DNA of 62,421 nucleotides from Clostridiaceae bacterium DTU079 (lineage in GTDB: Bacteria; Bacillota; Clostridia; Acetivibrionales; Acetivibrionaceae), in contig LFSC01000012.1 of NCBI GenBank assembly GCA_001512505.1, positions 139,573 to 201,993 of the forward strand, given 5' to 3'. Each line of letters starts with the position of its first letter. Within the stretch, counting starts at the first letter, position 1. Made by a program: the position numbers and the translations under genes. Positions 38,561-47,791 of this stretch are shown here, in pieces. The notes beneath the pieces are model-generated. The model was not told the DNA's origin, made no database searches, and saw only the letters and a program-made list of their open reading frames with translations.

Positions 38561-41089
38561 CTATTTTTTAGGAAATTCTTTTATTTTTCTCAGAATAAAC
38601 CTCTTCAGATATGATACATCCAACGAGTTTATTTCACCATCGCCGTCCACGTCTGCCACCCATAAAGGATCCTCAACGTCAAAACCGTCAATCTTTCTTA
38701 AAACATATCTCTTTAAAAGTGTAAGATCCAATGAGTCAATGCTTCCGTCTGCATTAACATCTCCAACCTTCAGATTGGATATTGGTGTGGGGGTCGGTAT
38801 CGGAGCATCCGTATCAGGTTCACCGTAAACGATACCCCTTCCGTTGGTAGCAATATAAACCCGTCCATAAACTCTTGGATCTCCCGTTATTGCCGTATCA
38901 ACAGCGCCATAACCGTGCTGGTCATCGTTAATGCGTACCCATGTCTTACCGGCATCATCGGAGCGGAAAAATCCCAAAACATTGTCTATTTCACCGGTTA
39001 TATAGATTGCCATGTAATCCTGACCCGGTGCAGCTTTACCGAAGCCTACCACATGCGCGGTAGATACATTTGAAATCTTTGTGAAGGTAGCACCACCGTC
39101 AGTAGTTTTCCACAATCCTCCGTCCCTGGCAGCCATCCAGACATGTCCTTCTTTTCCCGGAACAGCTTTTATATCATTAACCGATACCGGCAAATCCGAT
39201 GCAGCTGTTGCAGTAAAGCTTTCACCGCCATCGGTACTTACATAGAACTTTCCGTTATAAAAGGCATAGAACTTCTTTCCGTTTACACGGTCCGATGCAA
39301 CCTTTGCCCCGTTGCTAATGCCTCTGCAGACAGTCCAGGAACTGCCGTTGTTGGTTGTAAGTGCCGGAGACGAATCCTTCGGTGTCCAAATAACTGCTTT
39401 CGCATCGGCAGAAACAGCAACCTTGCCGCCGCCCACTGCATTTCCGGGCTCACTGGGTGCCTGGAACCAGTTCTTTCCGCCATCATAGGAGAAGGAAATA
39501 CGCTTTACTGCATTTGATTCATTTTCTGAAACCAAAGCCATAAAGTTCGGTGAAAGTTCAGCATAATCAATACCTGTTCCTGTCGTATAAGATGATACAT
39601 GGAACTTTTTCGGACCCACTTTCAAATCCTCATGGTAAAATCCAACTATATCTCCTACTGCACTAACAAGCGGAGCTCCCTCCGGTGGACTTACCAGACC
39701 TAAAACAGCACATTCTTCAATTCCTGTGGCTTTTACCTCTATTTTCACCTTCCGGCCTTTATCCCAGTCGGTAAGGTTGTCGGTACCGTATATCGTAGCA
39801 CCGGTACCATACATCATACGGTCCGAATTGAACGGGTCAATCTCAATATCACCTATCATCCAACCCAATTTAGGATTTATTTCCGGAAGAGGTTTCTCTG
39901 TGCCCCAATCCAGCCATGGAGCTTTGGAAATATCCTGTTCATAATGCAGTATACGCTCGGGATACATTCCCCATTCCCATATATTTTTCCATGTCTTTCC
40001 TCCGTCAGTGGTACGGAAAATAAACTCGTCAGGCCACCACGCATTCATGGAAGACACAAGCATAACATCAGGATTCTGTGCATCTACTGCCAACCCGGCA
40101 AAGCAAAAACGGTTATCCGAGCTGGAATAAGGCAAAGGACTGATATCGGTCCATTGACCTGTCTTGGTATTATATTTCCAAACCTGGCCCTTTCCGTTGC
40201 CGTCATATGGTCCGCAGGTATCACCATAGGTTATGATTAACATACCGTTTGATGCCACAACTCCATGATGAGGAAGTAATCCTTTGGGTTGTCCGGGAAC
40301 AGCTTCCCATGTAGCACCACCGTCGGTACTGCGGTAGATACTTTCGTCCTTATCGGCTACTCCGACATATATGTCCTTGGTAGCTTTTCCGCGGGTGCTG
40401 CTGCTTTTATCGAAAGCTACCCAAACCACTCCGATAATATCTTTGGTATAATCAAAGTTAGGATCATATACATAATCTCCGGGATTTGGGAAATTGGTAA
40501 CCTTGGACCATGTTACACCATAATCGGTACTTCTCCACAATCCGTTCCCGCAGCGGGCACCGAAATACAGTATGCTGTTGTCATTGGGGTCAACTGCCAA
40601 ACGTTCACCCATGGAACGTCCCGGCATATTTCCGCCGTTCTTGAAGGGTAATATTGTTTTTTCCCATGTTTTACCTCTGTCTTTAGAACGTAGGATGGCA
40701 CCATTGTTTGGAAGCCAATCGTTGGTATACATACCGGCTGCTATGTAAACACGGTTCGGATCTATCGGGTCTGCAGCCAAGCTTTCCACTCCATAGTAGC
40801 TGTACTCATCCATTTGAAAATGGTCGAGCAAAGGAATCCATGTCTCGGTAGAAGGGTCCCAACGGTATGCTCCCCCGATATCGGTACGCGCATAAATCAA
40901 ATCTTTTTCCGCTTCACTGAATATTATTCCCGGAACAAATCCTCCCCCTCCGCCAATCACTACATTGTCCCATTTATACGGAACACTGCCCACAGCCTTG
41001 GTTGAAACAGGAGAAGCAAAGATTGATGTGAATGCTAAAGCCACTGCAAAAGCAACAGCTTTAAACCTGCCAATTAACTTTTTACTCAT
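38561..41089 (-). CDS. xghA: Cellulosomal xyloglucanase, GH74, with dockerin
   Basis: An 842-residue secreted enzyme. It has a signal peptide (1-32), a GH74 catalytic domain made of two seven-bladed propellers (about 35-755) with repeated BNR/Asp-box motifs such as STDGGATWEAV, TTDGGKTWKN and SDDAGKTWVRI, a short Pro-Thr linker, and a C-terminal type-I dockerin (about 772-840). GH74 enzymes hydrolyse the glucan backbone of xyloglucan. Length and order match the characterised clostridial Xgh74A type. GGGAGGATTGG lies upstream of the ATG. The gene stands alone with terminators on both sides. Confidence 0.95.
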   Translation of the reverse strand: MSKKLIGRFKAVAFAVALAFTSIFASPVSTKAVGSVPYKWDNVVIGGGGGFVPGIIFSEAEKDLIYARTDIGGAYRWDPSTETWIPLLDHFQMDEYSYYGVESLAADPIDPNRVYIAAGMYTNDWLPNNGAILRSKDRGKTWEKTILPFKNGGNMPGRSMGERLAVDPNDNSILYFGARCGNGLWRSTDYGVTWSKVTNFPNPGDYVYDPNFDYTKDIIGVVWVAFDKSSSTRGKATKDIYVGVADKDESIYRSTDGGATWEAVPGQPKGLLPHHGVVASNGMLIITYGDTCGPYDGNGKGQVWKYNTKTGQWTDISPLPYSSSDNRFCFAGLAVDAQNPDVMLVSSMNAWWPDEFIFRTTDGGKTWKNIWEWGMYPERILHYEQDISKAPWLDWGTEKPLPEINPKLGWMIGDIEIDPFNSDRMMYGTGATIYGTDNLTDWDKGRKVKIEVKATGIEECAVLGLVSPPEGAPLVSAVGDIVGFYHEDLKVGPKKFHVSSYTTGTGIDYAELSPNFMALVSENESNAVKRISFSYDGGKNWFQAPSEPGNAVGGGKVAVSADAKAVIWTPKDSSPALTTNNGSSWTVCRGISNGAKVASDRVNGKKFYAFYNGKFYVSTDGGESFTATAASDLPVSVNDIKAVPGKEGHVWMAARDGGLWKTTDGGATFTKISNVSTAHVVGFGKAAPGQDYMAIYITGEIDNVLGFFRSDDAGKTWVRINDDQHGYGAVDTAITGDPRVYGRVYIATNGRGIVYGEPDTDAPIPTPTPISNLKVGDVNADGSIDSLDLTLLKRYVLRKIDGFDVEDPLWVADVDGDGEINSLDVSYLKRFILRKIKEFPKK

Positions 41090-41443
41090 AAGCCAATCCT
41101 CCCTATAAAAAATATAATGTTAAAAGTGGATTTTCTCCACATTACAGTTTCTTTTTTTACACCTCGGTTCAAAGAGAATTTTTCAATTGAAGAAAAATTC
41201 TAAATGGTGAACATCTATCACCTCGTTATAAAAATTCGCTTTTACTGGGTGCTTTCATGTATACTCGTTTTAAAACAACTCTTTTGATAAAGGATATGCA
41301 CTGATTAAAATGATAAAATGTACTATTTGTCCGATCTCTCCAAACAAAAATAAACCGTTGATCCAAAGTATTATTGGACCAACGGCTTTTACCGATAATG
41401 CGTCAATATAAAATTGAATATATACCGCTAAGAAAGTTTTAGA
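41090..41443. other. Intergenic region: xyloglucanase upstream region
   Basis: No gene seen. It contains the upstream region of the GH74 gene and, at 41355-41385, the terminator of the Mrp-like gene. No sigma-A type promoter stands out, which would fit control by an alternative sigma factor, but that is only a guess. Confidence 0.5.
41355..41385 (-). terminator. Terminator of the Mrp-family ATPase gene
   Basis: A 12-bp stem with one mismatch (41355-41366 with 41374-41385), followed on the minus strand by a T-rich stretch. Confidence 0.8.
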
Positions 41444-42307
41444 CTAATCTCTACTAAGATTCTCAATATACTCCACAGCTTTATTGAGATAATCATGATC
41501 CACTTTCTCAATTTCTCCGCCGTCGCATAGCTCTGCAACCGAGGGGTCAATTGGCATTCTTCCCAGAATCGGCACTCCCAGCTCTTCCGCAACCTCATCC
41601 AATTTGCTCTTACCGAACAATTCTATCTCTTTCCCGCAATCAGGGCATTTAATCCAGCTCATATTTTCAACGATTCCCAGCACAGGTTTATTCATAGACT
41701 TTGCCATATTATATGCTTTTTTCACAATAAGCGAAACCAGATCTTGGGGCAATGTCACAATAATCACACCATCCAAGGGTATGGATTGAAAAACAGTCAA
41801 GGGCACATCTCCGGTTCCGGGAGGCATATCTATAAAAAGATAGTCAATATCTCCCCATATAACGTCGGCCCAGAATTGTTTTACAATACCGGAGATCATG
41901 GGACCCCTCCATATAACCGGAGAGTCTTCCTTATCCAGCATCAGATTAATTGACATTACCTTGATATCGTTATGTGTACGTTCAGGATAAATCCCCAATT
42001 CGCTTCCTTTCACCATCCCGTGGACTCCGAACATTTTAGGAATGGAGGGACCGGTTATGTCCGCATCAAGCACTCCCACCTTGTAACCCTTTCTTCTCAT
42101 CAATACTGCCAGGGTTGAGGTTACCAGGGATTTGCCGACACCACCCTTTCCACTTGCTATTCCTATCACTTTATGGATATGATTAAGCTCATTGGTCTTT
42201 TCGATAAAATCCTGTTTTTTGTTGGTGTTGCCTTTTTGAGGGCAGCTTTCTTTTGAGCACCCGCTCTCGGCACAATCTTTATTATTGCACTCAAAACCGT
42301 TATTCAT
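41444..42307 (-). CDS. Mrp/NBP35-type Fe-S cluster carrier ATPase
   Basis: A 287-residue P-loop ATPase. Residues 1-30 are Cys-rich (several Cys in FECNNKDCAESGCSKESCP), then the deviant Walker A SGKGGVGKSLVTS, DADITGPSIPKMFG, the Mrp signature DYLFIDMPPGTGD, and WIKCPDCGKEIELFG with a C-x-x-C that bridges the dimer in this family. Mrp proteins hold and pass on [4Fe-4S] clusters. The start at 42307 follows GGGAG by 8 bases; the longer frame to 42340 lacks a site. The N-terminal Cys tail may hold an extra cluster. Confidence 0.92.
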   Translation of the reverse strand: MNNGFECNNKDCAESGCSKESCPQKGNTNKKQDFIEKTNELNHIHKVIGIASGKGGVGKSLVTSTLAVLMRRKGYKVGVLDADITGPSIPKMFGVHGMVKGSELGIYPERTHNDIKVMSINLMLDKEDSPVIWRGPMISGIVKQFWADVIWGDIDYLFIDMPPGTGDVPLTVFQSIPLDGVIIVTLPQDLVSLIVKKAYNMAKSMNKPVLGIVENMSWIKCPDCGKEIELFGKSKLDEVAEELGVPILGRMPIDPSVAELCDGGEIEKVDHDYLNKAVEYIENLSRD

Positions 42308-42457
42308 TTTATCATCTCCCATGCGTCGCTTTCCAAGCAATATTTAATAAATAAAGCCAAATGAAGCTACTTCCATTATGTGCATATGCGCATAACAATA
42401 TTACACCTATATCAAATAACATGTCAACACTGGCAAAAGCATCAGCCGAACAGATTT

Positions 42458-44077
42458 CTACTTCAGTTGCCGTATCAAGTACCGGTACTCCTCTTCAAGT
42501 CTTTCCTTGTCAGCACCAGGTTCTGAAAGCCTTGCCACTACCTCCGCAATTCTCATTTGCAAAGCAATCCTTTCCGCCTCGCTGTTGTTCGAGATTATTG
42601 ACTTTTTCCCTCCATCGAAATACTCCTTCGGTGTCCCTTCAAACTCAACTATTTGCCGGTTTTCAACAATGAGCAGTCTGTCGGCAACTGCATTTACAAA
42701 TTCTCTGTCATGGGAGACAAACAATACAGTTCCCTCATATTCCCTAAGGACATCCTCCAAGGCCTCAATGGACTGCATGTCAAGATAATTTGTGGGCTCA
42801 TCCATCAAAAGAACATTGGCATCGGAAACAAAAAGCTTTGCAAAAGAAACCTTTATCCTTTCACCGCCGCTCAACACGCCAACCCTTTTATAAACATCCT
42901 CCCCTGATATAAGAAGCCTTGCCAGAATCGTGCGCGCCACCGTCTGGGACTGTACACTGTCCTTCATCACATTTTCCAATACGGTTTTGTCGTAATCCAG
43001 GTTTTCAAAGCCCTGACGAAAATAACCAAGCTTCGCTTTAGGCACAATATAAACACTATCATTGGTAGTATTGGCTATTAAGTTGAGCAATGTGGTCTTT
43101 CCTGCTCCGTTTTCTCCCCACAAGGCGGTCTTTGAACCGTTATAAACCTTGAACTGCGCACTGTCAAATATCTTTTTGCTGCCGTAGCTGAAAGTCAGCC
43201 CTTCGGAAGAAATGACAACCTTGTTTTTCGGGGGATCCGTTAAGGAAAAATCAAGCTTTATCTTTGGAATCTCTTTGGGCCTTTCTTTTACCTCAAGCTT
43301 TTCAAGCCGGGTTTTCAGACTGTTGACAGAACTGTCCAACTTTTTCTGCTTCTGTTGTGCATCCATCTTATGAAGCCTAGCCTCGGAATTTCCCATCCGT
43401 TTTGGAGTTTTTCTCATGGTTTTAGACCTATTTTGTCTATCCATTATTGCCTCTTCAAGCTTTGACTTTTCCGAAACATACTTATTGTATTCCAGCATCT
43501 CATACTGAAGCTCCCTATCCTTCTGTTCCTTATAGGAAGAATAGTTGCCAATGTAAATTTTTATTTTTGAATCCCTGACTTCGAGGATTTTGTTACAAAG
43601 GCTATCAAGCAAGGCTCTGTCATGGCTCACCAATAAAAAGGTTTCCACCTCCGACAGTTTTTGCTTTAATAGTTCTATACCTTTATAGTCAAGGTTTGCG
43701 GTAGGTTCATCGGCAAATAAAAGCAAGCTTTCATTTTTGAACGCATTTACTATCTTTATTCTTGTCTCTTCACCGCCGCTATATACCTCCTGATGGGTTT
43801 TATTGTTTAAATTGAACTCCTTGAGGTCTTTGGGATTCACATCTTTTATTTTCTCGTCGGAAAACTGGCGAATATAGGATATATCGCAATAATGCTTTAC
43901 AAAGCCCTGGTCCGGTTCTATATCCAAAGACAATATGTTCAAAAGGGTTGTTTTTCCCGAACCGTTTTGACCCACAATTCCTATTTTGTCTCCCGAATAT
44001 ATTTTTAAATCGTCAAACTCAATAATAAGCTTGTCTCTATAATATTTTTTTATGTTCCCGGCTTCTAAAACAAGCAT
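42458..44077 (-). CDS. ABC-F family ATPase (possible ribosome protection protein)
   Basis: A 539-residue protein with two ABC ATPase domains and no membrane segments. Walker A motifs are GQNGSGKTTL and GENGAGKTTL; signatures are YSGGEETRI and LSGGERIKVS; Walker B regions are LLFADEPTANLDY and LLMDEPTNYLD. A charged linker of about 90 residues with helices separates them, and a short C-terminal helix follows. This is the ABC-F layout. The somewhat divergent signatures and linker resemble antibiotic-resistance ABC-F proteins (Vga/Lsa/Msr type) that eject drugs from the ribosome, but a housekeeping role is also possible. AAAGGAGAG stands upstream. Confidence 0.88.
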   Translation of the reverse strand: MLVLEAGNIKKYYRDKLIIEFDDLKIYSGDKIGIVGQNGSGKTTLLNILSLDIEPDQGFVKHYCDISYIRQFSDEKIKDVNPKDLKEFNLNNKTHQEVYSGGEETRIKIVNAFKNESLLLFADEPTANLDYKGIELLKQKLSEVETFLLVSHDRALLDSLCNKILEVRDSKIKIYIGNYSSYKEQKDRELQYEMLEYNKYVSEKSKLEEAIMDRQNRSKTMRKTPKRMGNSEARLHKMDAQQKQKKLDSSVNSLKTRLEKLEVKERPKEIPKIKLDFSLTDPPKNKVVISSEGLTFSYGSKKIFDSAQFKVYNGSKTALWGENGAGKTTLLNLIANTTNDSVYIVPKAKLGYFRQGFENLDYDKTVLENVMKDSVQSQTVARTILARLLISGEDVYKRVGVLSGGERIKVSFAKLFVSDANVLLMDEPTNYLDMQSIEALEDVLREYEGTVLFVSHDREFVNAVADRLLIVENRQIVEFEGTPKEYFDGGKKSIISNNSEAERIALQMRIAEVVARLSEPGADKERLEEEYRYLIRQLK

Positions 44078-44667
44078 AAAAAATCTCTCCTTTCACATGA
44101 AAATAGCTCAAAGCATCGGATACCTTCTGCTTTGTCCGTTTCAATTGATGAAACAGCTATTAAATGTGCCGGAAAGATAATAAATATAATGTGTTAACCT
44201 CTGATATGAATATAAAACCTTAATACGCCTAAATATACATTAATAAGAATTATATTCTGACAATTAATTCAAATGACTAATATACATCTTACTGATATAT
44301 ATCAAATTTCTATGCTATTAAGGTGCATTCCACGACTTTCAAAGCTATGGAATATAGAAATTCTCAAACTCATTCTAATTTTTCGCAAATCCAACCAAAC
44401 GGAGGTTGATCCAGCACAAACAAAGCACAAAGGCCCCTTTGCTCCAATAATACAGATTCTGTACTTTTGAATTCTCTGCTGAATTAACCGATCTTCATCG
44501 CCTAAATACCTTTCCCTTTCGTTAGATTTATCTTTATTTTACAGCATAATATCCCATAAATCAACAATCAATATTTAAAGGCGCATTTTAAATTAAAATG
44601 AAAAAAATATGTAAGAAGCATTTTGAAATTTGCTAAACTCAAATTTCTGAAACATTTTTCTTAATAT
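44078..44667. other. Long gene-free region, possible leader of the ABC-F gene
   Basis: No convincing gene. On the minus strand a TTGTCA/ATGTAT pair (around 44240-44264) could be a promoter, giving an untranslated leader of about 150-170 nt with small stems (AAAGCA/TGCTTT, GTTTC/GAAAC). Resistance ABC-F genes are often preceded by attenuator leaders; no clear leader peptide or terminator was found here. Confidence 0.4.
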
Positions 44668-45156
44668 TTATATAATGCACCCGGTATTTTCCCTCTTGAA
44701 TTTTTCAAATTCCTCAACAATTTCAGGATGCATATCGAAAAAGCAGTTTAAGTAATTAATGTTTCTGAGGGTGTTGGCACTAACATTATGTTCAATTAAT
44801 TCCGTCTCCTTTAAAAGATTCTCGCTGATTCCTATACTTTTTAAAAACCTTTCAATAATATTGTGCCTCTCCAATAAAAACCTCCCCAATTCCCTTCCTT
44901 TTTCCGTAAGGCTAATAATTCCGTACCTTTGATAATCCAAAAATCCTTGCGATGCCAGCTTTTGAACCATCTTTGTTGCGGAAGACGGCCTTACGTTCAG
45001 AAGCTCTGCCAGGGTATTTATTCGCATGTACCCTCCTTCCCGAACATTTCTATAAATCATTTCAAGGTAATCCTCCATAGCCGATGTAAGAGTTTTGCTT
45101 TCCTGTTTTTGCAGTTGATAACCCCGTACCGTATGAAACTCATTGTTTTTCATCAT
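44668..45156 (-). CDS. DtxR/MntR-family metal-dependent repressor
   Basis: About 162 residues. A winged-helix domain (INTLAELLNVRPSSATKMVQKLASQGFLDYQRYGIISLTEKG) precedes the dimerisation and metal-binding helices (RHNIIERFLKSIG, TELIEHNVSANTLRNINYL). Such proteins bind DNA when loaded with Fe2+ or Mn2+. It is divergent from feoA with a 155-bp spacer that contains an inverted repeat over the feoA promoter, so feoAB is its likely target. The C-terminal SH3-like domain of long DtxR forms is missing. The start at 45156 has GGAG 9 bases upstream; the ATG at 45171 has none. Confidence 0.88.
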   Translation of the reverse strand: MMKNNEFHTVRGYQLQKQESKTLTSAMEDYLEMIYRNVREGGYMRINTLAELLNVRPSSATKMVQKLASQGFLDYQRYGIISLTEKGRELGRFLLERHNIIERFLKSIGISENLLKETELIEHNVSANTLRNINYLNCFFDMHPEIVEEFEKFKRENTGCII

Positions 45157-45233
45157 TATCACTGTCTCCATAAAATTTTGATTTATTTAATTATATTCGG
45201 AACACTAACATTTTATTTTACATATATTAGTCT

Positions 45234-45274
45234 TGAGAAACAAAATTTCTCACCGCTCATAACGTTTATATAAT
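45234..45274 (+). promoter_or_regulatory. feoA promoter with inverted-repeat operator candidate
   Basis: An inverted repeat (TGAGAAA 45234-45240 and TTTCTCA 45246-45252, 5-bp spacer) overlaps the -35 region of a promoter with TATAAT at 45269-45274. It is the best candidate site for the neighbouring DtxR-family repressor. Confidence 0.6.
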
Positions 45275-45311
45275 ATGGCAGCTATCTATAACATATATTG
45301 GAGGTATTACA

Positions 45312-45551
45312 ATGGATAAAAAATATATATCTCTAAATACCCTCCCTTTGGGAGAAAGAGCAGTAGTAAAATCTCTCACGTCCAACGGAATAACGAGAAG
45401 AAGAATGTTAGACCTCGGACTGGTTTCCGGCACCGTTGTAGAGGCTTTGCAGAAGAGTCCCTCAGGAGATCCGACTGCCTATCATATCCGGGGAGCCGTT
45501 ATTGCACTTCGTTCTGAAGAGGCCAGTAAAATATTAGTAGAAATAAATTGA
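45312..45551 (+). CDS. feoA: Ferrous iron transport protein FeoA
   Basis: A 79-residue SH3-like protein, the usual length of FeoA (ISLNTLPLGERAVVKSLTSNG, RRRMLDLGLVSGTVVEAL, GAVIALRSEEASKILVEI). FeoA is a small cytoplasmic helper of the FeoB iron pump. It has GGAGG 8 bases before the ATG and is followed after 54 bp by the first part of feoB. The divergent DtxR-type repressor probably controls the pair. Confidence 0.95.
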   Translation: MDKKYISLNTLPLGERAVVKSLTSNGITRRRMLDLGLVSGTVVEALQKSPSGDPTAYHIRGAVIALRSEEASKILVEIN

Positions 45552-45605
45552 TGACATATTAATTTTTCGGGAATAATCCTATAAAAAATAAGGAGGAGCT
45601 CTAGC

Positions 45606-47282
45606 ATGGGTCTTACAAGCCAATCCACCGGAATGGGAATTCTGGTGAATGAACTTAAAATACAATTAACTACTCCCGATGACAAAGTTATTGCACTGGC
45701 GGGAAATCCAAACGTCGGCAAAAGCACGGTATTCAACAGTCTTACAGGTCTAAACCAGCATACGGGAAACTGGCCGGGTAAAACCGTCTCCAATGCTCAG
45801 GGGAAATACCGTCACAAAGATAAAAATTTTATCATGGTGGATATACCCGGCACCTATTCCTTAATGGCAAATTCTGTGGAGGAGCAAGTGGCAAGAGACT
45901 TCATATGTTTCGGTCAACCTGACACCACTGTTGTGGTAACCGATGCAACATGCCTTGAACGAAACCTGAACCTGGTTCTTCAAACAATGGAAATAACCGA
46001 TAAAGTTGTGGTCTGTGTAAATCTTATTGACGAAGCGAAAAGAAAAAAAATCAGCATTGACTATAATAAACTGTCGGAAATGCTCGGAGTGCCTGTAATT
46101 CCAACAGCAGCCAGAAATAACAAGGGCCTTATGGAATTAATGGATGCTGTCTATGATGTAACCCACGGAATTATAACCAACACTCCGATTAAAATTACAT
46201 ATGACAATACACTTGAAGATGCAATAAACATGGTTCAGGAAGCAATACCCGAGAAAATTCAAAATAAAATTAGCAGCCGCTGGGTTGCCTTAAAGCTTCT
46301 GGACGGAGATTCAACCCTGTTGGAATCGTTAAACAAGTACCTCGGCTTCAATATACTCGATGATGCCAAACTTTTGGAATCCCTCAAAGCAGCGAAAGCA
46401 TACCTGTCCCAAAACGGTATCGAAACCGAACAATTTAGGGACAGAGTTGTCTCAAAGCTTGTAACCGTTGCGGAGGAAATAAGCAAGAAAACCGTTACAT
46501 TTGAAAGCAAGCAATATAACAACCTTGATAGAAAATTAGACAGGTTGCTTACATCAAAGACCTTTGGAATACCCATTATGCTTATCCTGCTGGCTGCAAT
46601 TTTATGGTTGACCATTGTAGGGGCCAATTTCCCTTCGGAAATACTTTCCAATTTTCTCTTTTGGATCGAAGACCGTTTATCCGACTTTTTTCTTTGGCTG
46701 AATACACCGGAATGGCTTCACAGTCTGTTGGTTACCGGCGTGTATAGAACGGTTGCATGGGTCGTATCGGTTATGCTGCCTCCCATGGCCATATTCTTTC
46801 CGCTGTTCACTCTGCTGGAGGATCTGGGGTATTTACCCCGAATTGCATTCAATCTCGACAATTTCTTTAAAAAAGCCTGTGCTCACGGAAAGCAAGCACT
46901 GACCATGTGCATGGTTAAACCAATAATGTATTTTTTTAAAAAGGGACAAGGTGTATTACCCTGTCCCTTAAAATCATTATCTCTGTATAAAATTCAAAAA
47001 CGCTTCCGCTTGCTTTTCCAAATGCGGACGGATTTCTTCCATCTTAAGCTTTCCTTGACCGTCAACGTACTGCCAGGCGTTGGGTACGGTGACTCTGGGT
47101 ACATTCATAACCTTCATATCCAAAAAGCTAATGAGCGTAACCAAATGGTCTTGTGCAATAGCCGTTCCTGCCATACCGAGAGAAATTCCGCTTATTGCGG
47201 CGGGTTTGCCCGCAAGAACCTGAGGCTCATTATCGCTAACCGGGCGAGACAGCCAGTCAATAAGGTTTTTCAAAACACCTGA
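45606..47282 (+). CDS. feoB: FeoB, N-terminal part, interrupted by an integrated element
   Basis: The frame starts normally (AAGGAGGAGC upstream) and encodes a Ras-like G domain (G1 GNPNVGKS, G3 DIPGTYS, G4 NLIDE), the GDI helical domain, and the first membrane helices up to ALTMCM at residues 430-435. There the genuine FeoB sequence stops at 46902-46914. The following 123 codons (VKPIMYFFKKGQG onward) are read from the inserted element, antisense to the FMN reductase gene, and have no FeoB similarity. The rest of FeoB lies at 56060-56914. As it stands the pump should be non-functional: half of the permease domain is missing. The first 432 codons join in frame with the downstream 284 codons. 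Confidence 0.95.
   Translation: MGLTSQSTGMGILVNELKIQLTTPDDKVIALAGNPNVGKSTVFNSLTGLNQHTGNWPGKTVSNAQGKYRHKDKNFIMVDIPGTYSLMANSVEEQVARDFICFGQPDTTVVVTDATCLERNLNLVLQTMEITDKVVVCVNLIDEAKRKKISIDYNKLSEMLGVPVIPTAARNNKGLMELMDAVYDVTHGIITNTPIKITYDNTLEDAINMVQEAIPEKIQNKISSRWVALKLLDGDSTLLESLNKYLGFNILDDAKLLESLKAAKAYLSQNGIETEQFRDRVVSKLVTVAEEISKKTVTFESKQYNNLDRKLDRLLTSKTFGIPIMLILLAAILWLTIVGANFPSEILSNFLFWIEDRLSDFFLWLNTPEWLHSLLVTGVYRTVAWVVSVMLPPMAIFFPLFTLLEDLGYLPRIAFNLDNFFKKACAHGKQALTMCMVKPIMYFFKKGQGVLPCPLKSLSLYKIQKRFRLLFQMRTDFFHLKLSLTVNVLPGVGYGDSGYIHNLHIQKANERNQMVLCNSRSCHTERNSAYCGGFARKNLRLIIANRARQPVNKVFQNT
46902..46930. other. attL: left recombination site
   Basis: The core CCATG-TG-CATGG (46903-46914) has its probable crossover dinucleotide TG at 46908-46909. 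The element-side arm runs 46910-46930. It is the inverted complement, at 20 of 21 positions, of the arm at the other end (56045-56065). Confidence 0.88.
46941..46969 (-). terminator. Terminator at the left end of the element
   Basis: A 12-bp stem with one mismatch (AAGGGACAAGGT / ACCCTGTCCCTT) and a 5-base loop, with T-rich sequence following on the minus strand. It ends the FMN reductase gene 7 bp away and may also stop transcripts entering from feoB. Confidence 0.85.
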
Positions 47283-47531
47283 AAAAAAGTGATTGTACTC
47301 AGGGGTAAAGAACCAAATTCCATCGGCAGCCTTCACTTCTTCACGAACCCGCTTTACAGCTTCCGGTGCTGGAAATTCTATATCCTCATTCATAAAAGGT
47401 ATGTCATGATAGTCAAGCAGCTTAAATTCAGCCGTATCTTTCAATATTTCTTTTGCTTCCAAAGCCAACTGCCGGTTATAGGACTCTTTTCTCAGAGAGC
47501 CGACAATGGCCAATATTTTTAATTTATTCAT
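46977..47531 (-). CDS. NADPH-dependent FMN reductase-family flavoprotein
   Basis: A 184-residue flavodoxin-fold protein. The N-terminal VGSLRKESYNRQLA is the FMN phosphate-binding loop, WFFTPEYNHFFSGVLKNLIDWLSR is the family signature, and GKPAAISGISLGMAGT the second flavin loop. Members reduce FMN, quinones, azo dyes or chromate. It is the first gene inside the left end of the element, transcribed toward the end and closed by a terminator. Within a sulfur-gene cargo it may supply reduced flavin, but a direct link is not shown. Confidence 0.9.
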   Translation of the reverse strand: MNKLKILAIVGSLRKESYNRQLALEAKEILKDTAEFKLLDYHDIPFMNEDIEFPAPEAVKRVREEVKAADGIWFFTPEYNHFFSGVLKNLIDWLSRPVSDNEPQVLAGKPAAISGISLGMAGTAIAQDHLVTLISFLDMKVMNVPRVTVPNAWQYVDGQGKLKMEEIRPHLEKQAEAFLNFIQR

Positions 47532-47791
47532 TATAATGCACTCCTCAATCAGTTATTTGGATTTATAAGTAAAAAGTATATAACTTTATTTAAATCATTC
47601 TTCGTATTTTTATCATTGAAAATACCCTTCCATGTCCTTTATTTATAATAATTTTACCACTTTTTTAAAGTTAATAAACAGTTTTTTACCCCATATTAAA
47701 AGTTAAATGTATCAAAACCTTTTCAAATGTGTTATAATTGCAATAATATGAGTAAATATATAGGATAACAAATATATGGGAGGTTCAGTAC

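Noticed and set aside
44273..44470. Short plus-strand frame in the 44078-44667 gap
   Set aside because: No ribosome site, no recognisable protein features; treated as non-coding.
47532..47791. SAM or other riboswitch before metA
   Set aside because: The region is AT-rich with a plain promoter; no conserved SAM-I/SAM-II or T-box pieces were found.
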